Under the pieces are notes generated by a model. The model worked only from the letters and a program-made list of their open reading frames with translations, did not search any database and was not told the DNA's origin. DNA of 64,000 nt from Chrysopilus asiliformis (Eukaryota > Arthropoda > Insecta > Diptera > Rhagionidae). Of this stretch, positions 46,201-57,570 are shown in pieces. The stretch is taken from positions 62,159,182 through 62,223,181 of the forward strand of contig OZ035963.1 of the NCBI GenBank assembly GCA_964034945.1. The letters are read 5' to 3'. The stretch's first letter is position 1, and the number at the start of each line of letters is the position of its first letter. Both the position numbers and the translations under genes were made by a program.

Positions 46201-46975
46201 ATTTTCACAATTTTTACATCTTGATTGTGACCGGATTTTCCCATGAAAATTCAATTCATTTACATTTTATTTTCTACAAACTTTTTCCTAAGTTTTTTTT
46301 TTAAATTTCAGATTAAATCGATGTAAGGGGAAGAATTGGAGAAAAGCAATATAACCCAAATTCAAGAAAAAACTAACAAATTCGGATAATGAATTGTTGA
46401 TGTTGGGCTAATTAAGTGGGCCACGAGATGAAATTCCATCGGTCAACGAATTTATGTTTACTAAACGACCATAAGATCAATACCTGAGAGACGTATGTGT
46501 GAAGATGTGAGATTTTGTACACGTTTGGCGCGGTGAATGTACCAGAATTGCCAGTAGAAAATGTTTTTCGATTTTCATTCAAAACGTTTGAAGAAGATTT
46601 CAAAGAAAATTTGTTATTGGTGGTAGAATGTGGGCTTTTTTTAATTTGCAAGGAAAATGCATTAGAGAAGCTAAGATTTTGCAGGAAAATGTAAATTTTG
46701 GGAGGGAGTTTGAAGTTGGTTCCTCTAAAAAGAGGCCTAAAATTATCGGTATCCATAAAAACGGCCCTTAAATTTAAAAAAAGAATAACAAAAGTTTTTT
46801 AACTCTTAAGGGACCGGAGAAACTTTTCGTCGAAGCCATCAAGCTTTTAAATGTTTGTTAAATACATTGGTAATTGTTCAATTGTAAAACATGTTTTGAT
46901 TCATTAAGCTTAGACCCCTATCCATCATCGCTCTCACAATTTGGGTTGCAAACTATATTGGGTTACAAATTAATT
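43268..46975. other. Intergenic or intronic sequence, no gene seen
   Basis: Short frames (for example 45070-45279, 46412-46756) have no domain. A degenerate GGGCTGTCC-family fragment is possible at 43470-43560 (TATAAAATACGTCATAT). No other structure. Confidence 0.4.
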
Positions 46976-47224
46976 GCCACGACGTCACTGCAAAGTTGCT
47001 GCAACATATATGCCACCATTTTTGCCCCAGTTTTCTTGTAACTACCGTTACAAAGTAACTGTTTTGCGACCGCTTCCGCAGAAACTCTTTTGTGACGAAG
47101 TGTGACAACGGCATGGAGGGGGGGGGGGGGGAGGAGGGGGCGTTAAGTCAAGCGCCTTTCGTAATCGGTCACAACGTAACCAAATTGAAACTAGTTTTTT
47201 GCGGTCGGTCGCAGGTCAACTGTA

Positions 47225-47342
47225 ATTTAAACGTATTTGCAACCGTCACTTTGCGACCAGAGTCACATTTTAACCTGAGTCGCCTGACTCAGGTTAAAAT
47301 GTGACTCTGGTCGCAAAGTGACGGTTGCAAATCCGTTTAAAT
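47225..47342. repeat. Near-perfect hairpin: 57-bp arms, 4-nt loop
   Basis: Arms 47225-47281 and 47286-47342 are inverse complements with a single mismatch (T47234). The inner 47 bp (GTCACTTTGCGACCAGAGTC in the middle) are perfect, and the loop is GCCT. The surrounding 250 bp (46975-47224) repeats AAAGT-ACNGT, TTGCGACC and GTCACAACG motifs, so the hairpin may be the core of a foldback element. A G-homopolymer run lies at 47117-47129. Confidence 0.9.
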
Positions 47343-47612
47343 CCGGTTATCCGTTTAACCTGAGCTTTGTGCACACAATACGTGTGTATGTTTTCATATC
47401 CGAAAGTATTTTCCTGAGAAGCATACGCGTATGTAGTATGACTACCTAATTGGGAGTCTATACCTTGTTTGAAACCTGGACACTTTCGTCAGGTGCAGCT
47501 TAACTCCATCGCAGGTTATTTGTGGACACGATTATTTTTTGTTCAGTTTGAGAACTCATCCAATATTAATTCTGTTCCCAAGTAATACAGGAGGGCACAA
47601 TGTAGACGCTCC

Positions 47613-47748
47613 GACCACAAAGTTAAAAAATTGTTGAGAATTTAGGGTGCAACGTCAAGTTTGCGCTTCCGTTTTTGTCGGGACCACAAAGTGAAAAAAT
47701 TGTTGCGAATTTAGAGTGCAACGTCAGCTTTGCGCTTCCGCTTTTGTG
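47613..47748. repeat. Tandem duplication of a ~69-bp unit
   Basis: GACCACAAAGT(T/G)AAAAAATTG, then GAATTTAG(G/A)GTGCAACGTC and TTTGCGCTTCCG occurs twice (47613-47681, 47682-47748). A diverged relative is at 14095-14215. Confidence 0.75.
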
Positions 47749-50009
47749 TTCCTTGGTTTCACATACGAATTTTATGCCAATGACATTTAAATCTCTTTGA
47801 GAAAAATGTGTTTTTATGACTTTACAAACAAGTCCAAATTTTATTTAAAACTGCCAACTCCAGTACAACAACTGGACTAATTCTGCCTTCAAAAAATTAG
47901 ACCCGATTGTTGCAATCTGCCCACATGTCAATAATTCAATCGTAAATGATTTGTTTGGAGGTTATTTTGGTTCGAAATTGTCTATTAAAAATTTAAAAAA
48001 ATCTCAGCTAAACAAAATTTTATTCGCAAATAAATCGATTTTATGAGTTTTTGTTTTTTTTTTTTTTTTTTTGACTTTTTAATAGCAAAGTGAGAAGTTT
48101 ATTAAACACTTTTGTGACTGCCAACAGCAAACATTCATACTGCAAACTATATAAGGTGTAGTATAATAAAAATTTGTATTTCAAATCATATAATTCGAAG
48201 CACAATCCATTGAATGGTGTTATTTACAGAGTCATAAAAGTAAATAACGAGTATTAGAACCTATCTTTTTTTTTTTTTTTGAATTTTCCAAACATATTAA
48301 ATGTGTGTTGAGGCGTTTCAACACCGGGTGTGGACGCGTTTTCTTCCATTTGTGTTCCGGTTTAGGTTTTGTGCCTTTCAGCCAGATTTTCCGTTTCGTC
48401 TTTTGGGGCATATAAGCTTGATCTTAAATTTTAGCAGCATAACCAGATGTGGTCTGTGTTAAATAAGCGAAGTGTGAGACGAGGGAAATTGGATGGAACT
48501 CAGCCAACCACCTCAAACGTCCTACGCACTATTGAGAGTCTATTCTGGGCATGCATTCAACGTATACGTCAAGATAGCAATTATCAGTGCGCGTCATAAA
48601 TCACGCTAAATGCTCAAATCTCAATGGAACTAAAGGCTTTCGGTTATCCACACGACATACTAAAACCATATAGAAGCCTCCACAATAATCGACATTCCAA
48701 AAAAAAAACTCCATAGTAAACTTTCAGTATTTATTTGCCGCATATCCACATATATATGTAAAACGTCGCATAATCGCGTTAACGATCGAATAATATCAGA
48801 CTCTATGATTCTTCCTTGTGGATGTCATTCTTGTTCTTGTTTTTTTTTTTCTCTTCGCATTGCCTGTGAAAAATTTGAATATGAATAATGAGAACGGGTT
48901 TATAGTGACAGCAGTGGGCTATCGTGTTTGACTCACGGATCGCATACCCACCCTTCCCCCAAAATTCAATTTATCGGAAAATTATTCCGGTATATCGAAT
49001 GTGAATAATAAAATGATTTTAAATTAAAACGAACGCCACAAATCGTTCCCGCTCCGTCCTATCTCTGTGACACGACGATGAAAAAAAAAACTAATTGGAA
49101 ATTCCAACAACAACAACAAAAAAAAAACACACATAATTAAAGCGCTAACAAAATGGGGAAAATTTGAAAAGGCGCGGTCAATATGTCATTGCCAGATTAT
49201 GTTCGGTCTTTGTCGCCGTTGTGTCGCATTTAAAATTTAAATATGAAAAATACACCTCTTAAAAATTATTGTAGCAAATCTGGCATGATTCTCGGAAATA
49301 TATTATTATCAGCACAAGCTATTCAAATGCTTATCTGAGGAGCGTGCCATTTCTATAAATATGAAATTTAGTTTCAAGCAGTAGCGTCTCAATGCGGTGG
49401 CAGAGGCAGATTTTTTTAACGGGCTGGAAACTTCGGTAAAGCGTTAGAAAATCGTGGGATATTAAAAAATTATAGAACTTTCATTTCTCGTCTCGAGAAC
49501 TTTTCTTCTTCACAAGCTTTCGGCACATACCTAATGCTTCCAAATAAAACAAAATCTTTGTACCGCGCATAAAAAACCAGGTTATGCACAGAAGTTATGA
49601 ATCGCAATTTACGGCACTGATTCCGCGAAAAGATTTTCCGCAAACTTTCTTTCTACGTATGCAAAATTTATTTAAAATGCATCTTCATTTTAGTAAAAAG
49701 AAAAAAAAAAGATTAAAATTTTTGGTACAAAACTTTGGGACATTGCATAAAAAGTTTGAAAAACTTGCCGAAAATTATTAAAAGGTGGCACAATTTGTTT
49801 GCGCTCGGGGCGGCGGAAATGCTAGATCGAGCCCTGCTAATAAACTCTGCATACGGCACAAAATTGCAACAAATAAGGGCGTTTTTGCCACAAACAGAAG
49901 GGTGTTTTTGCCACAAACAGCGTTTTTGGCAATAAAGGGATTTTTGTCACAACCAGAAAAAAAAAATGTTTTTCGGTTGCCAATTTTGAAATCCTTTTAT
50001 GCTTTTTTT
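47749..50009. other. Intergenic or intronic sequence, no gene seen
   Basis: Long T and A runs; a degenerate short repeat GGGCGTTTTTGCCACAAACA recurs about four times at 49879-49960. No supported gene. Confidence 0.4.
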
Positions 50010-50075
50010 ATAGTTTCAGTCAGAGCTTAGGGAAAGACCCTTTAATGCCGAAGCACAGCTCAGGATGATGGACTC
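50010..50075 (+). repeat. Dispersed repeat family C, copy 2
   Basis: TATAGTTTCAGTCAGAGCTT, GGGAAAGACCCTTTAATGCC, GAAGCACAGCTCAGGATG: same order as copy 1 and uninterrupted. It therefore shows the state before insertion of the TTAA-flanked MITE into copy 3. Confidence 0.7.
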
Positions 50076-50212
50076 TCTACCACCCTGAAGGCCATTTAAC
50101 ATCAAATTAAAATTTAATTGGGTGACCAAACGTCCCAGATCGACTAAAAAAGGAACGAATTTAAAGCATGTTGTCCCGGGGTCCCGGACACTAAACTTTT
50201 GCCCCGGATTAG

Positions 50213-50255
50213 GGACTGTCCATAAATGACGTCACACTAATTTTCGACCTTACAA
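50213..50255. repeat. Solo left end of the GGGCTGTCC MITE family
   Basis: GGGACTGTCCATAAATGACG then TCACACTAATTTTCGACC, preceded by TTA as in the complete copy. No right end follows nearby. Confidence 0.55.
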
Positions 50256-53200
50256 AAAATACAATTATTTTTCATTTGAAATTGTGTGGCTCTTCATTTA
50301 AATCATTCTGCTCTATCCCGTTTAAAAGCAACTTCGCCTGCGGCCCATTTTTCACTTTTTTTTGCCAATGACATGCATGTTAACTTCTAATATAAGACTT
50401 GATGTTGCATTTTACTCTCCTCTCCCTTCACCCCCTCACCCCCTCCCCCACAATATGGTGTTATTGTCCCGGATTGAGACGAAAAAAATATGGGCTTCCT
50501 AATATCATAAGAACCTCGTCACCTCCAATAAACTTCAACCACTTGGATAGCTTCAAGTTGAATTCTCCGTGCATTGATCCTATCCCGGGTACAGAACATA
50601 CATATCGGAAGAAATTCAGTAACCCTTCGTATGATTGCGAATAATGCAGATTTTTCATGCTGTTTGCTTCCAGTTCGAAACCATTGAACGTTCAATTCCA
50701 GTCAGTATTCATTCTTGCATATTACCAGTCACCCAGCCAGTCATACTCCCCCACAAATCACGCTTCAAACAAGATAATCATAATCCCAAATAACCAATAC
50801 TATGCGATTTCAACATAAAATCGGTACTACAATCTATGGTAATGTTGTTGGTGTCGTTGGACGGCATTATTGCGGTATCAAAGATATTTGAATTGAACTC
50901 TGGTGAGTCGGATTGATGTCTGCCAATAACCATTTTTCATTTGTGTGCCCATTTCGGGATCAATATTGTCGACAATCGGGTATTCAGGATGAACCATAAA
51001 TCGAGAGACGTCTCTACGGTTTCAACTTCGGTGACTTGGTTTATTTTGTGGATCAGCAGATGCGAAGAATCCCAAAAAAAAGCCACCTCAACCGCCAACC
51101 ACCACAGGGCGTAAAGATGGGCTCCCCAAAACAGATATCGTGCTCCAGGCCAAAAGTAGCTATCAAAAGCGGCTCTGGGCTGGATTCGTTGGCATGTCGA
51201 GATTAGGAGGAGAGCCCAGCCGGTTAGACAAGATATGTGAATATATAATTGGAATTAAGGCGGTTAATCGGAAGATAAATAACAAATGAAATTTCTTTTA
51301 TGGTGCGCTGGGGGTGTTTCGGGGACAGCCCTTTAACAATACCGAATGAATATCCGATCACGCTGAATCATGTCAATCATTATTTCAAAAGATTCCCGCA
51401 AAGCTGGGTGTAATTTTCGGATATATGTTGAATTGAAGCAAAATATTATGATATCCGGCGTTTTTATGACATCAATTCGAAGACTTAATATGCGGGAAGA
51501 GTTCCTAAAACTTTATTCGAAATTAAGAAAATTACAAAACCGACCAAAAATGTCGGAAACATACAAAACCGACCAAAAATGTCGGCGCAGTAAAAGTTTA
51601 GGTCAATATTTCTTAAAACAATTAAAGTTTAAAACAAAGTAATAAAAAGTTCTACTGTTTAGACATTTTTGAAACTTTTGGTTATAAAAATTTAAATCTG
51701 AAGTCTATAAAACGCTACTTTTCGACCTTTAAACCCCCCCCCCCCCCCCCTCCACCCCTACTTCAAAAAAAACTTTCTTGTGCTTTATTATTTTCCAATT
51801 CAGTTTAATAAATATATCGTGAAAATATTCAAATTTTATGTCCTATCTTTTACTCTCTGGTATCTAAAACTTTCCATAATAACACCGCGTGAACTACCGT
51901 CTGGCTTCATTAGAAAAAACTTACTGTGAACTATTGGCCCTTTTGGGTCTTTGACATGCAGCACATAAACATAAACATAATAATGGGATTCAGTAGAGAG
52001 TAAAGTTTCTAAGTCTAGTGTGGTTACTGCCGTTTATTCTACTATATAGTCGACTGACTTAGGGTTAGAGCGCAATAACCGCGTCACGCTCGATGGCGTC
52101 TACTGATTGTAGGCTTACCGAAATGATATCGTTGCATTCTTACCACTATTACGGCTACCTTAGAATTTTCCTTCCGCGTCTGCATCCATTAGAATCGCGC
52201 AAATGAAATGGAAAAAGAAAAACCCTCACATTGGAAAATGTTTCCGGAAATAAACGGCGAATAGAATATGAAATTCTCAAATGTAAAATTCTTTGGGATT
52301 CTCGTCCGTGTTGATACCTGAGAGAGTGCAGAGGAATTAGCACAAGATTAGTTGTACAAGATAACAATCACAACGATTCGCTCTAGGAGATCATGTTGCC
52401 TCATAATGATTTCTTACGCGATTTCTTACAAGTCAACAGCAATTTCATTGAAATCTGCAAGAAGTCGAACGGTTTTTTCGCTACTTGTTTATAATTAAGC
52501 GTCCATTGATATGTTGGCGTGATGTTATGAGAATCTGCAGCGAAAACTCTTTCAAATCCGATGAGATTAGTGAAAGGCTTTCACTTCCGGCCTTTATGAG
52601 ATTTTCTTGAAACTCATCGCGCCTCCGATTAATCTGTTGGCACCTTCTTTTGCAGCATGCGATTCTCACATTTTCGAAAGACTCCGCATTTTGAGGCATA
52701 CCCGAACTGAAAAAGTCGTACCTACACCTGGTTTAAGTTAAGTTCCCTAGAGTTACGTACGTTTGCCATGTCATGCTGTAAGACTTAGCGAAAATACATG
52801 TTGATGTTTGAAGCGATTTCTGTGGTACCTACTTTTCACAAGCACCTCTTTTGGAATATCTTTTCCGATTCAAATCTCTCTTTTTGAAGATATCAGAAAA
52901 TTACTGCCGTTGCCACTTAGTTAAGAGGTGTTTTTTTCTCCCTACACAATTTCTAAGCTCAGCTTGAAATTCAAGTCAACTCAATTAAAACGTCAACGAC
53001 GACTACCTTACTTACCTGATCTGATGCTCTGATGCTGGTAACGGGAATCGAAATCATGAAATGTTTCCTACCAACAAAGAGGTCTCAATTTAATCATAAC
53101 CCAAATGCCTCAAGATTAGTCAAAGAAATCTTATTGGATCAGGGATCACAGCGCGGACATGTATTCTCTAATTTCGTTAACAACCATTAGGTAACTCATA

Positions 53201-55020
53201 ATTTTTGTCTAAATCAAAATTAATCTCTGATTTCAGGCTATTAAGTTCTGATTAAGCCATCGGATTGGCTTGGATTACCAAATGACGGGTGCATCGTTTT
53301 GATTTTTATAGTCATAACAAAATGTAAACAGCATTTTGACAGTTTTATTGGGGAAATTAAATTGTTTTTGATTTTGTAAGTAATTTTTTTCTAACATAGG
53401 TTGTTAAAATTTTGTATAAACATTAATTAAAAATTATTACGAGTAGCAGGTACCGAAAAAAAGGTTTTTTTTTTGGTACCACTAGTCAAATATGAGAAAG
53501 TTTGCTCAATCATTTTAGAAAGACCTTTTGGATTTTTTTATAACCTCCATAAACTACAGACAACTGATCCTCTCTTTCTTATTGTCTATTCAAATAAATT
53601 GCTTGTGAACATTTTTCGGCAAAACTTTGAAATTTGCGGTATCCAAAAAATTCTCTCGAATTTTTATTTAAAGACTGGAAAGATCTTGAGGAAAATTTTG
53701 TTAGAATTTTCCCCTTGATTCAAATTAGGTAATTTCGATCATACTCAATTTCAAATGACAACCTCAAGAGCAAAGTAATTAAACACCTGAAAAAACAAAA
53801 CAAAAAAAAACTTCATTAACCAACGAAAAAGCCACGGCCTATATTATATGAGGCACTCGAATTGTACACGGTATGTAATTTCAAATTGGGTTTAGCAATC
53901 GTTAACCTCATGCCAAACATAATTATGGACTAGAAAAAAAGGTCTAAAACAGATATAAAATAGCTAACGAAAAAAACCACACATGGAAATTGTCTATCTG
54001 TGGAAATGGCAAGAAAACACCAAATGCCATGCGAAAAATTACATACCCAGGTGTACTGAGACTTCAATAGGGTTTTGTGGTTTTTTTTCGTTTTCTTTTT
54101 GTAGTAGGAAAAACTTAGTGACACAATTGTGCCGTTAGCTGTTGAGATAATTAAACGTTGCGGACAAACGTGTCATCCCCCATTCAGGTTGGACAAAAAA
54201 CAGGCAGTCAGTTTTTTTTCCAGTATTGCGGAAAATCTCTCAAATAAAAACCTGGGTGTGGAATCCAGAATACTGGACTAAACTGACCTGGACGGTATTT
54301 AACGTTGAATTCCGGACATGTTGTGGGATTACAACCGTAGATAATAAACATTGTTATACTATATCCACATATATTCGGTCTGAAATCATCATGGGTTTGT
54401 CTACAAGTCACGCCAAACAATTCTCTATTCTCCCCGATATTCCGGTGGCTTCTTCCTTCGATAAAGGGCCTCATTCCGATTCGAATTTTTTTCATAGTGG
54501 AAATACTGTCGGAAAATACCTCGTGCTAAATCGATTTTCCAGTCAGTAGCCTAGAACGACATTTTTTCCCGTTTGTCTATAAGGTATTTTCATTTCAGTG
54601 CTTCCTCAATTCATCATTGAATGCAATTCCATTTGAATATCCAATTCGAATGTGATTTTTCCGCTCTTATTTAATGATTCTTATTCCATTTCAATCACCC
54701 TCGATCTTGAGTTTTATCTTCATAGTTTTTTTTTCTCACCTGCATATGCGATCACACAATTCAGTTTTTTTTTGTTCACAGGAAATATCGTCAGGTATTT
54801 GAACGACGGCGATTGAATGAAAGGCATTGCAATTCATCATGCACAGATTCCAAAGAGGAAATTGCTTTAGCTGAAAGGATTTCCAGTTTATTTCCCCTCT
54901 TCCCTTCCACTCAATGGCAGTGGGAAATATTTTATAGTATATGGAAATACTTGACGTTAAAGTGCAATTCATGCTGTGTCCTTTCTATTATTTATGAATA
55001 AATGTCATTTGCATAAACAT
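50256..55020. other. Intergenic or intronic sequence, no gene seen
   Basis: Long stretches (50.7-51.3 kb, 52.0-53.2 kb) have balanced composition and few simple repeats but no long frame. A frame at 50399-50644 and one at 54226-54549 show no domain. A C-homopolymer run lies at 51727-51750. These could be introns or regulatory DNA of a large gene; this is inference only. Confidence 0.35.
51533..51585. repeat. 24-bp direct repeat x2
   Basis: TACAAAACCGACCAAAAATG followed by TCGG at 51533-51556 and again at 51562-51585, perfect. Confidence 0.9.
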
Positions 55021-55281
55021 TTAACCCACAGCACCTCCAATTATGCTAGAAAGTACTCCAAGATCCACTTGTCGTCCAGCACAATCCGATTCAGGAAGAT
55101 TTTCCCAGCAATAATAATCAAATTTGGGATTCAGCGAAACAATTAGGGGCCACACTATGTCCGTCAGTTGCAACGTGTGTTCAATATAATTAACCCAAAA
55201 GCTCATTATGTGTGCAATTCTAGTTTGTAAGGGGCGGTTATTCAACTGTCGTCGTTGGGAGCGGCTGAATCTCCGGTGCAC
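55021..55281 (-). CDS. Unidentified 86-codon frame, possible exon
   Basis: An in-frame ATG at 55206 begins MSFWVNYIEHTLQLTDIVWP. The frame includes a WENLPESDCAGRQVDLGV segment and ends IIGGAVG before TAA. Its composition is varied (Trp, Cys, Asp, Glu, Gly) and not dominated by Lys, Phe, Ile and Asn as in the chance frames of this window. I recognise no family. There is no convincing promoter, poly(A) signal or splice site around it. It may be part of a gene, a transposon fragment, or chance. Confidence 0.2.
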   Translation of the reverse strand: MHRRFSRSQRRQLNNRPLQTRIAHIMSFWVNYIEHTLQLTDIVWPLIVSLNPKFDYYCWENLPESDCAGRQVDLGVLSSIIGGAVG

Positions 55282-55897
55282 TTCCGAATTGCATTAAAAT
55301 TTAACAATTTCAAAATGCAGCCCAGGGTGAGGCCAGCAAAAACAAAAAAAAATACGTAAAGTGGATGTCAGTAACAGCAGAAAAGCAGAATAACAGAAGC
55401 ACATGTTGCAGTGCACATCAAACAACTGGTCGATTTGGTCAAATGGTCAGATAGAATGATATGCAGGCGAATTCATTGGAAATTAAAATCCGACTGCGAT
55501 AAAACAAAAATTTAAAACCCCGACTAGGGTAACAGAAAAGTAAAAAAACAAGTGCGTTATTCAGAGTGCAAAGGATTTGTTTGAAACTTTTAATGCAGAT
55601 GGCGAAAAATATTGTTTAACCCCTTGAGACCGCGGGGTCATACATGACCCCACCAGTTTTTTTTTTTATTTTTGTAAAGAAACTCTAATTTACCGGAGAA
55701 AAGTGCTTCAAATTTATTTTAGAGTTACTCTCCGACTAGATCTGCATGTAGTGGTATTTTCTACTGACATAATATTTTTTTTTGTCATTTTTAAGAATGA
55801 ATCCATAAAAAGTTTTTCTGCATCTTACAATTTCTAGACCTCGGTTTCAATGGATTTTTTTATAGTTCCAGCCAGAGCTTAGGGGAACACCCTTTAA

Positions 55898-56134
55898 CTC
55901 TCTAACTGCCACGTCAGTCAAAAAGACCTGACACCTAACTATACACAACGGCCACAATGAAAATTATTAAAGTATTCGCTGCAACCGCAACGATTTTTTG
56001 TAGTTGCACACATTTTATGGTAATAACATAACATTTAGATATAATTTTGTTTCAATTTTTTTTTCTCTTATTGCCTTTTTGACTGACAACTAAATATTCG
56101 AAAAAGGCTTAAAACTGTCGTGGCAGTTAGAGTG
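55898..56134. mobile_element. 237-bp piggyBac-type MITE with TTAA duplication
   Basis: Flanked by TTAA at 55894-55897 and 56135-56138. Inverted ends C(T/A)CTCTAACTGCCACG, followed by (T/A)CAGT. Removing it rejoins CCCTTTAA to TACCGAAGCACAGCTC, which is the uninterrupted order seen at 50040-50070 and 30012-30045. No coding capacity. Confidence 0.9.
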
Positions 56135-56168
56135 TTAATACCGAAGCACAGCTCAAGATAGTCTAAAG

Positions 56169-56377
56169 CAAGCATCATCAGCTAATGGCTCGGCTGGCTC
56201 ATCACACAGATTGGCTTTAACAGCGTAACCCTATAATCGACCTTTTATTGTGTGTTGTAATGCTTTTGTGTTGCGGTTTCAACCGTACTTTGGAGTTGGA
56301 ATCGGTGCAGTATTTTAATGTGTAGTAGTTACAAATTTTGATTGTAAAGGGAGCGACATTTACTTTGATGACCCCTG
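56169..56377. mobile_element. 209-bp hAT-type MITE with perfect 8-bp duplication
   Basis: GTCTAAAG occurs immediately on both sides (56161-56168, 56378-56385). Inverted ends are CA(A/G)G(C/G)(A/G)TCATCA. CAGGGGTCATCAAAG on the right is a typical hAT terminus and 8 bp is the hAT duplication length (established knowledge). Interior without coding capacity. Confidence 0.85.
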
Positions 56378-56476
56378 GTCTAAAGGGTTTAATCACCGTA
56401 GTCGGTGATATTTTTATTAAAAATCTATGAAAATTGTTTTTTTTTTCGCAGCGAAATACTAATTTTTAATTTCCTC

Positions 56477-57570
56477 TGCTATAGAGGGAAGTATTGTATT
56501 CATGACGAAGACCGATTCGAAAACGGGGGAGGATAGAAACTGTCTATTGAGTACGAAATCCGTTTTAGGCAAAATTATGAGGATCTGTCTGTCGATCTGT
56601 CAGTCTGTCCGTTTTACGAATCTTAAATAACTCGAGAACGCGTTGAGCTAGCGACTTGAAATTTCTGAGTTTCACGAAAATTAATGAGTTTCACGAAAAT
56701 CGTAGTTTTCTATAAACTTTTGGGAAAGTAACGTTAGCGCGAGTTTTTTGAAAAAATACAGTTTTTTGAAAATTTCTCGAAAACTATGCGTCTTTGGGGA
56801 AAAAATGAATACGAGGAAATTTAAAGGATATAAAATCATATCATACTAATATATAAAAATGAGTTGGTGTCTGTCTCTCTGTCTGTCTGTCTGTTCCTCT
56901 TTCACGCAAAAACGGCTGAACCGATTGACTTGAAATTTCGCATGAGTGTCTGTGGTAGTTCTGGTTCCAACATAGGCATACGGAAAAGTAGCGCGAGGGG
57001 CGGGGGGGATTAAGGGGAGGGGGTAAAGTGATTTCGAAACTTAGTTGTTGCGCTATGTTACTCTTTCGCGGGGAAACTGCTGAACCGATTGGCCTGAAAT
57101 TTGGCATAGATGTTCGTCGGGGGTCCAGCCCCAACATAGACCCATTAAAAAGTAGCCCGAGAGGTGGGTGAGTAAGGGGAGGGGGTAAAGTGATCTCGAA
57201 ACTTAGCTCTTCCTGTATGTTACCCTTTCGCGCCAATATAGACCATCAAAAAGAAAAGAAAATTTTTGAAAAAACTTAACCTGGCAACGACGGGCATGTA
57301 AGCTAGTTTTCTATATTTTTTGCTGGAACGGTTTTTACGTATCTCTAACGGCTTTCAACATATTTAAAAAAAATTATGTTTCTTGAGAATTTCTGGGGTT
57401 TTGAGAAAAAATAAAAAATACATATTCAAAGAAAACAACATTTCCTGGATTTTTTCTTTTAACGATTTTTATGCATCTTTAACGGTTTCCGAGAGAAAAT
57501 ATTATTTCTTAACATATTTTTCCCAAAACTAAACATTGCAGAGGAAAATTTTGTGCTGATCATCACCACT
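56477..57570 (+). repeat. Dispersed repeat family B, copy 2, interrupted by a Helitron-like element
   Basis: CTGCTATAGAGGGAAGTATT, GTATTCATGACGAAGACCG, AACTCGAGAACGCGTTGAGC, GGATATAAAA, then (after the insertion) TTTTCTATATTTTTTGC, TAACGG repeats and AAACATTGCAGAGG. It matches 20843-21314 throughout. Its 3' part (57320-57520) has an extra round of the TTTTNCGTATCTNTAACGG module. Confidence 0.75.
56836..57306 (+). mobile_element. Non-autonomous Helitron-like element, copy 4
   Basis: By comparison with the empty site at 21179/21180, the insert begins TCATATCATACTAATATATA at 56836 and ends CTAG at 57303-57306, between A and T. Its first five bases (TCATA) are a small duplication not present in copies 1-3. 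The 3' hairpin is CCTG-GCAACGA-CGGG. The third internal module is shortened (the CGGGG AAACTACC segment is missing at 57233). Confidence 0.9.

Larger units (their letters stand above)
55620..56388. mobile_element. TTAA-bounded composite containing repeat family C and two nested MITEs
   Basis: The left edge is TTAA (55616-55619) followed by CCCCTTGAGACCGCGGGGTC. The right edge is GTCTAAAGGGT before TTAA (56389-56392). TTAACCCCTTGAGAC and the inverse of GTCTAAAGGGTTTAA agree at 13 of 15 positions, the pattern of a piggyBac-type insertion. Inside is family C copy 3, split by a 237-bp TTAA MITE, and then a 209-bp hAT-type MITE. The other two C copies do not show these ends, so the outer boundary is the least certain part. 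Confidence 0.45.
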
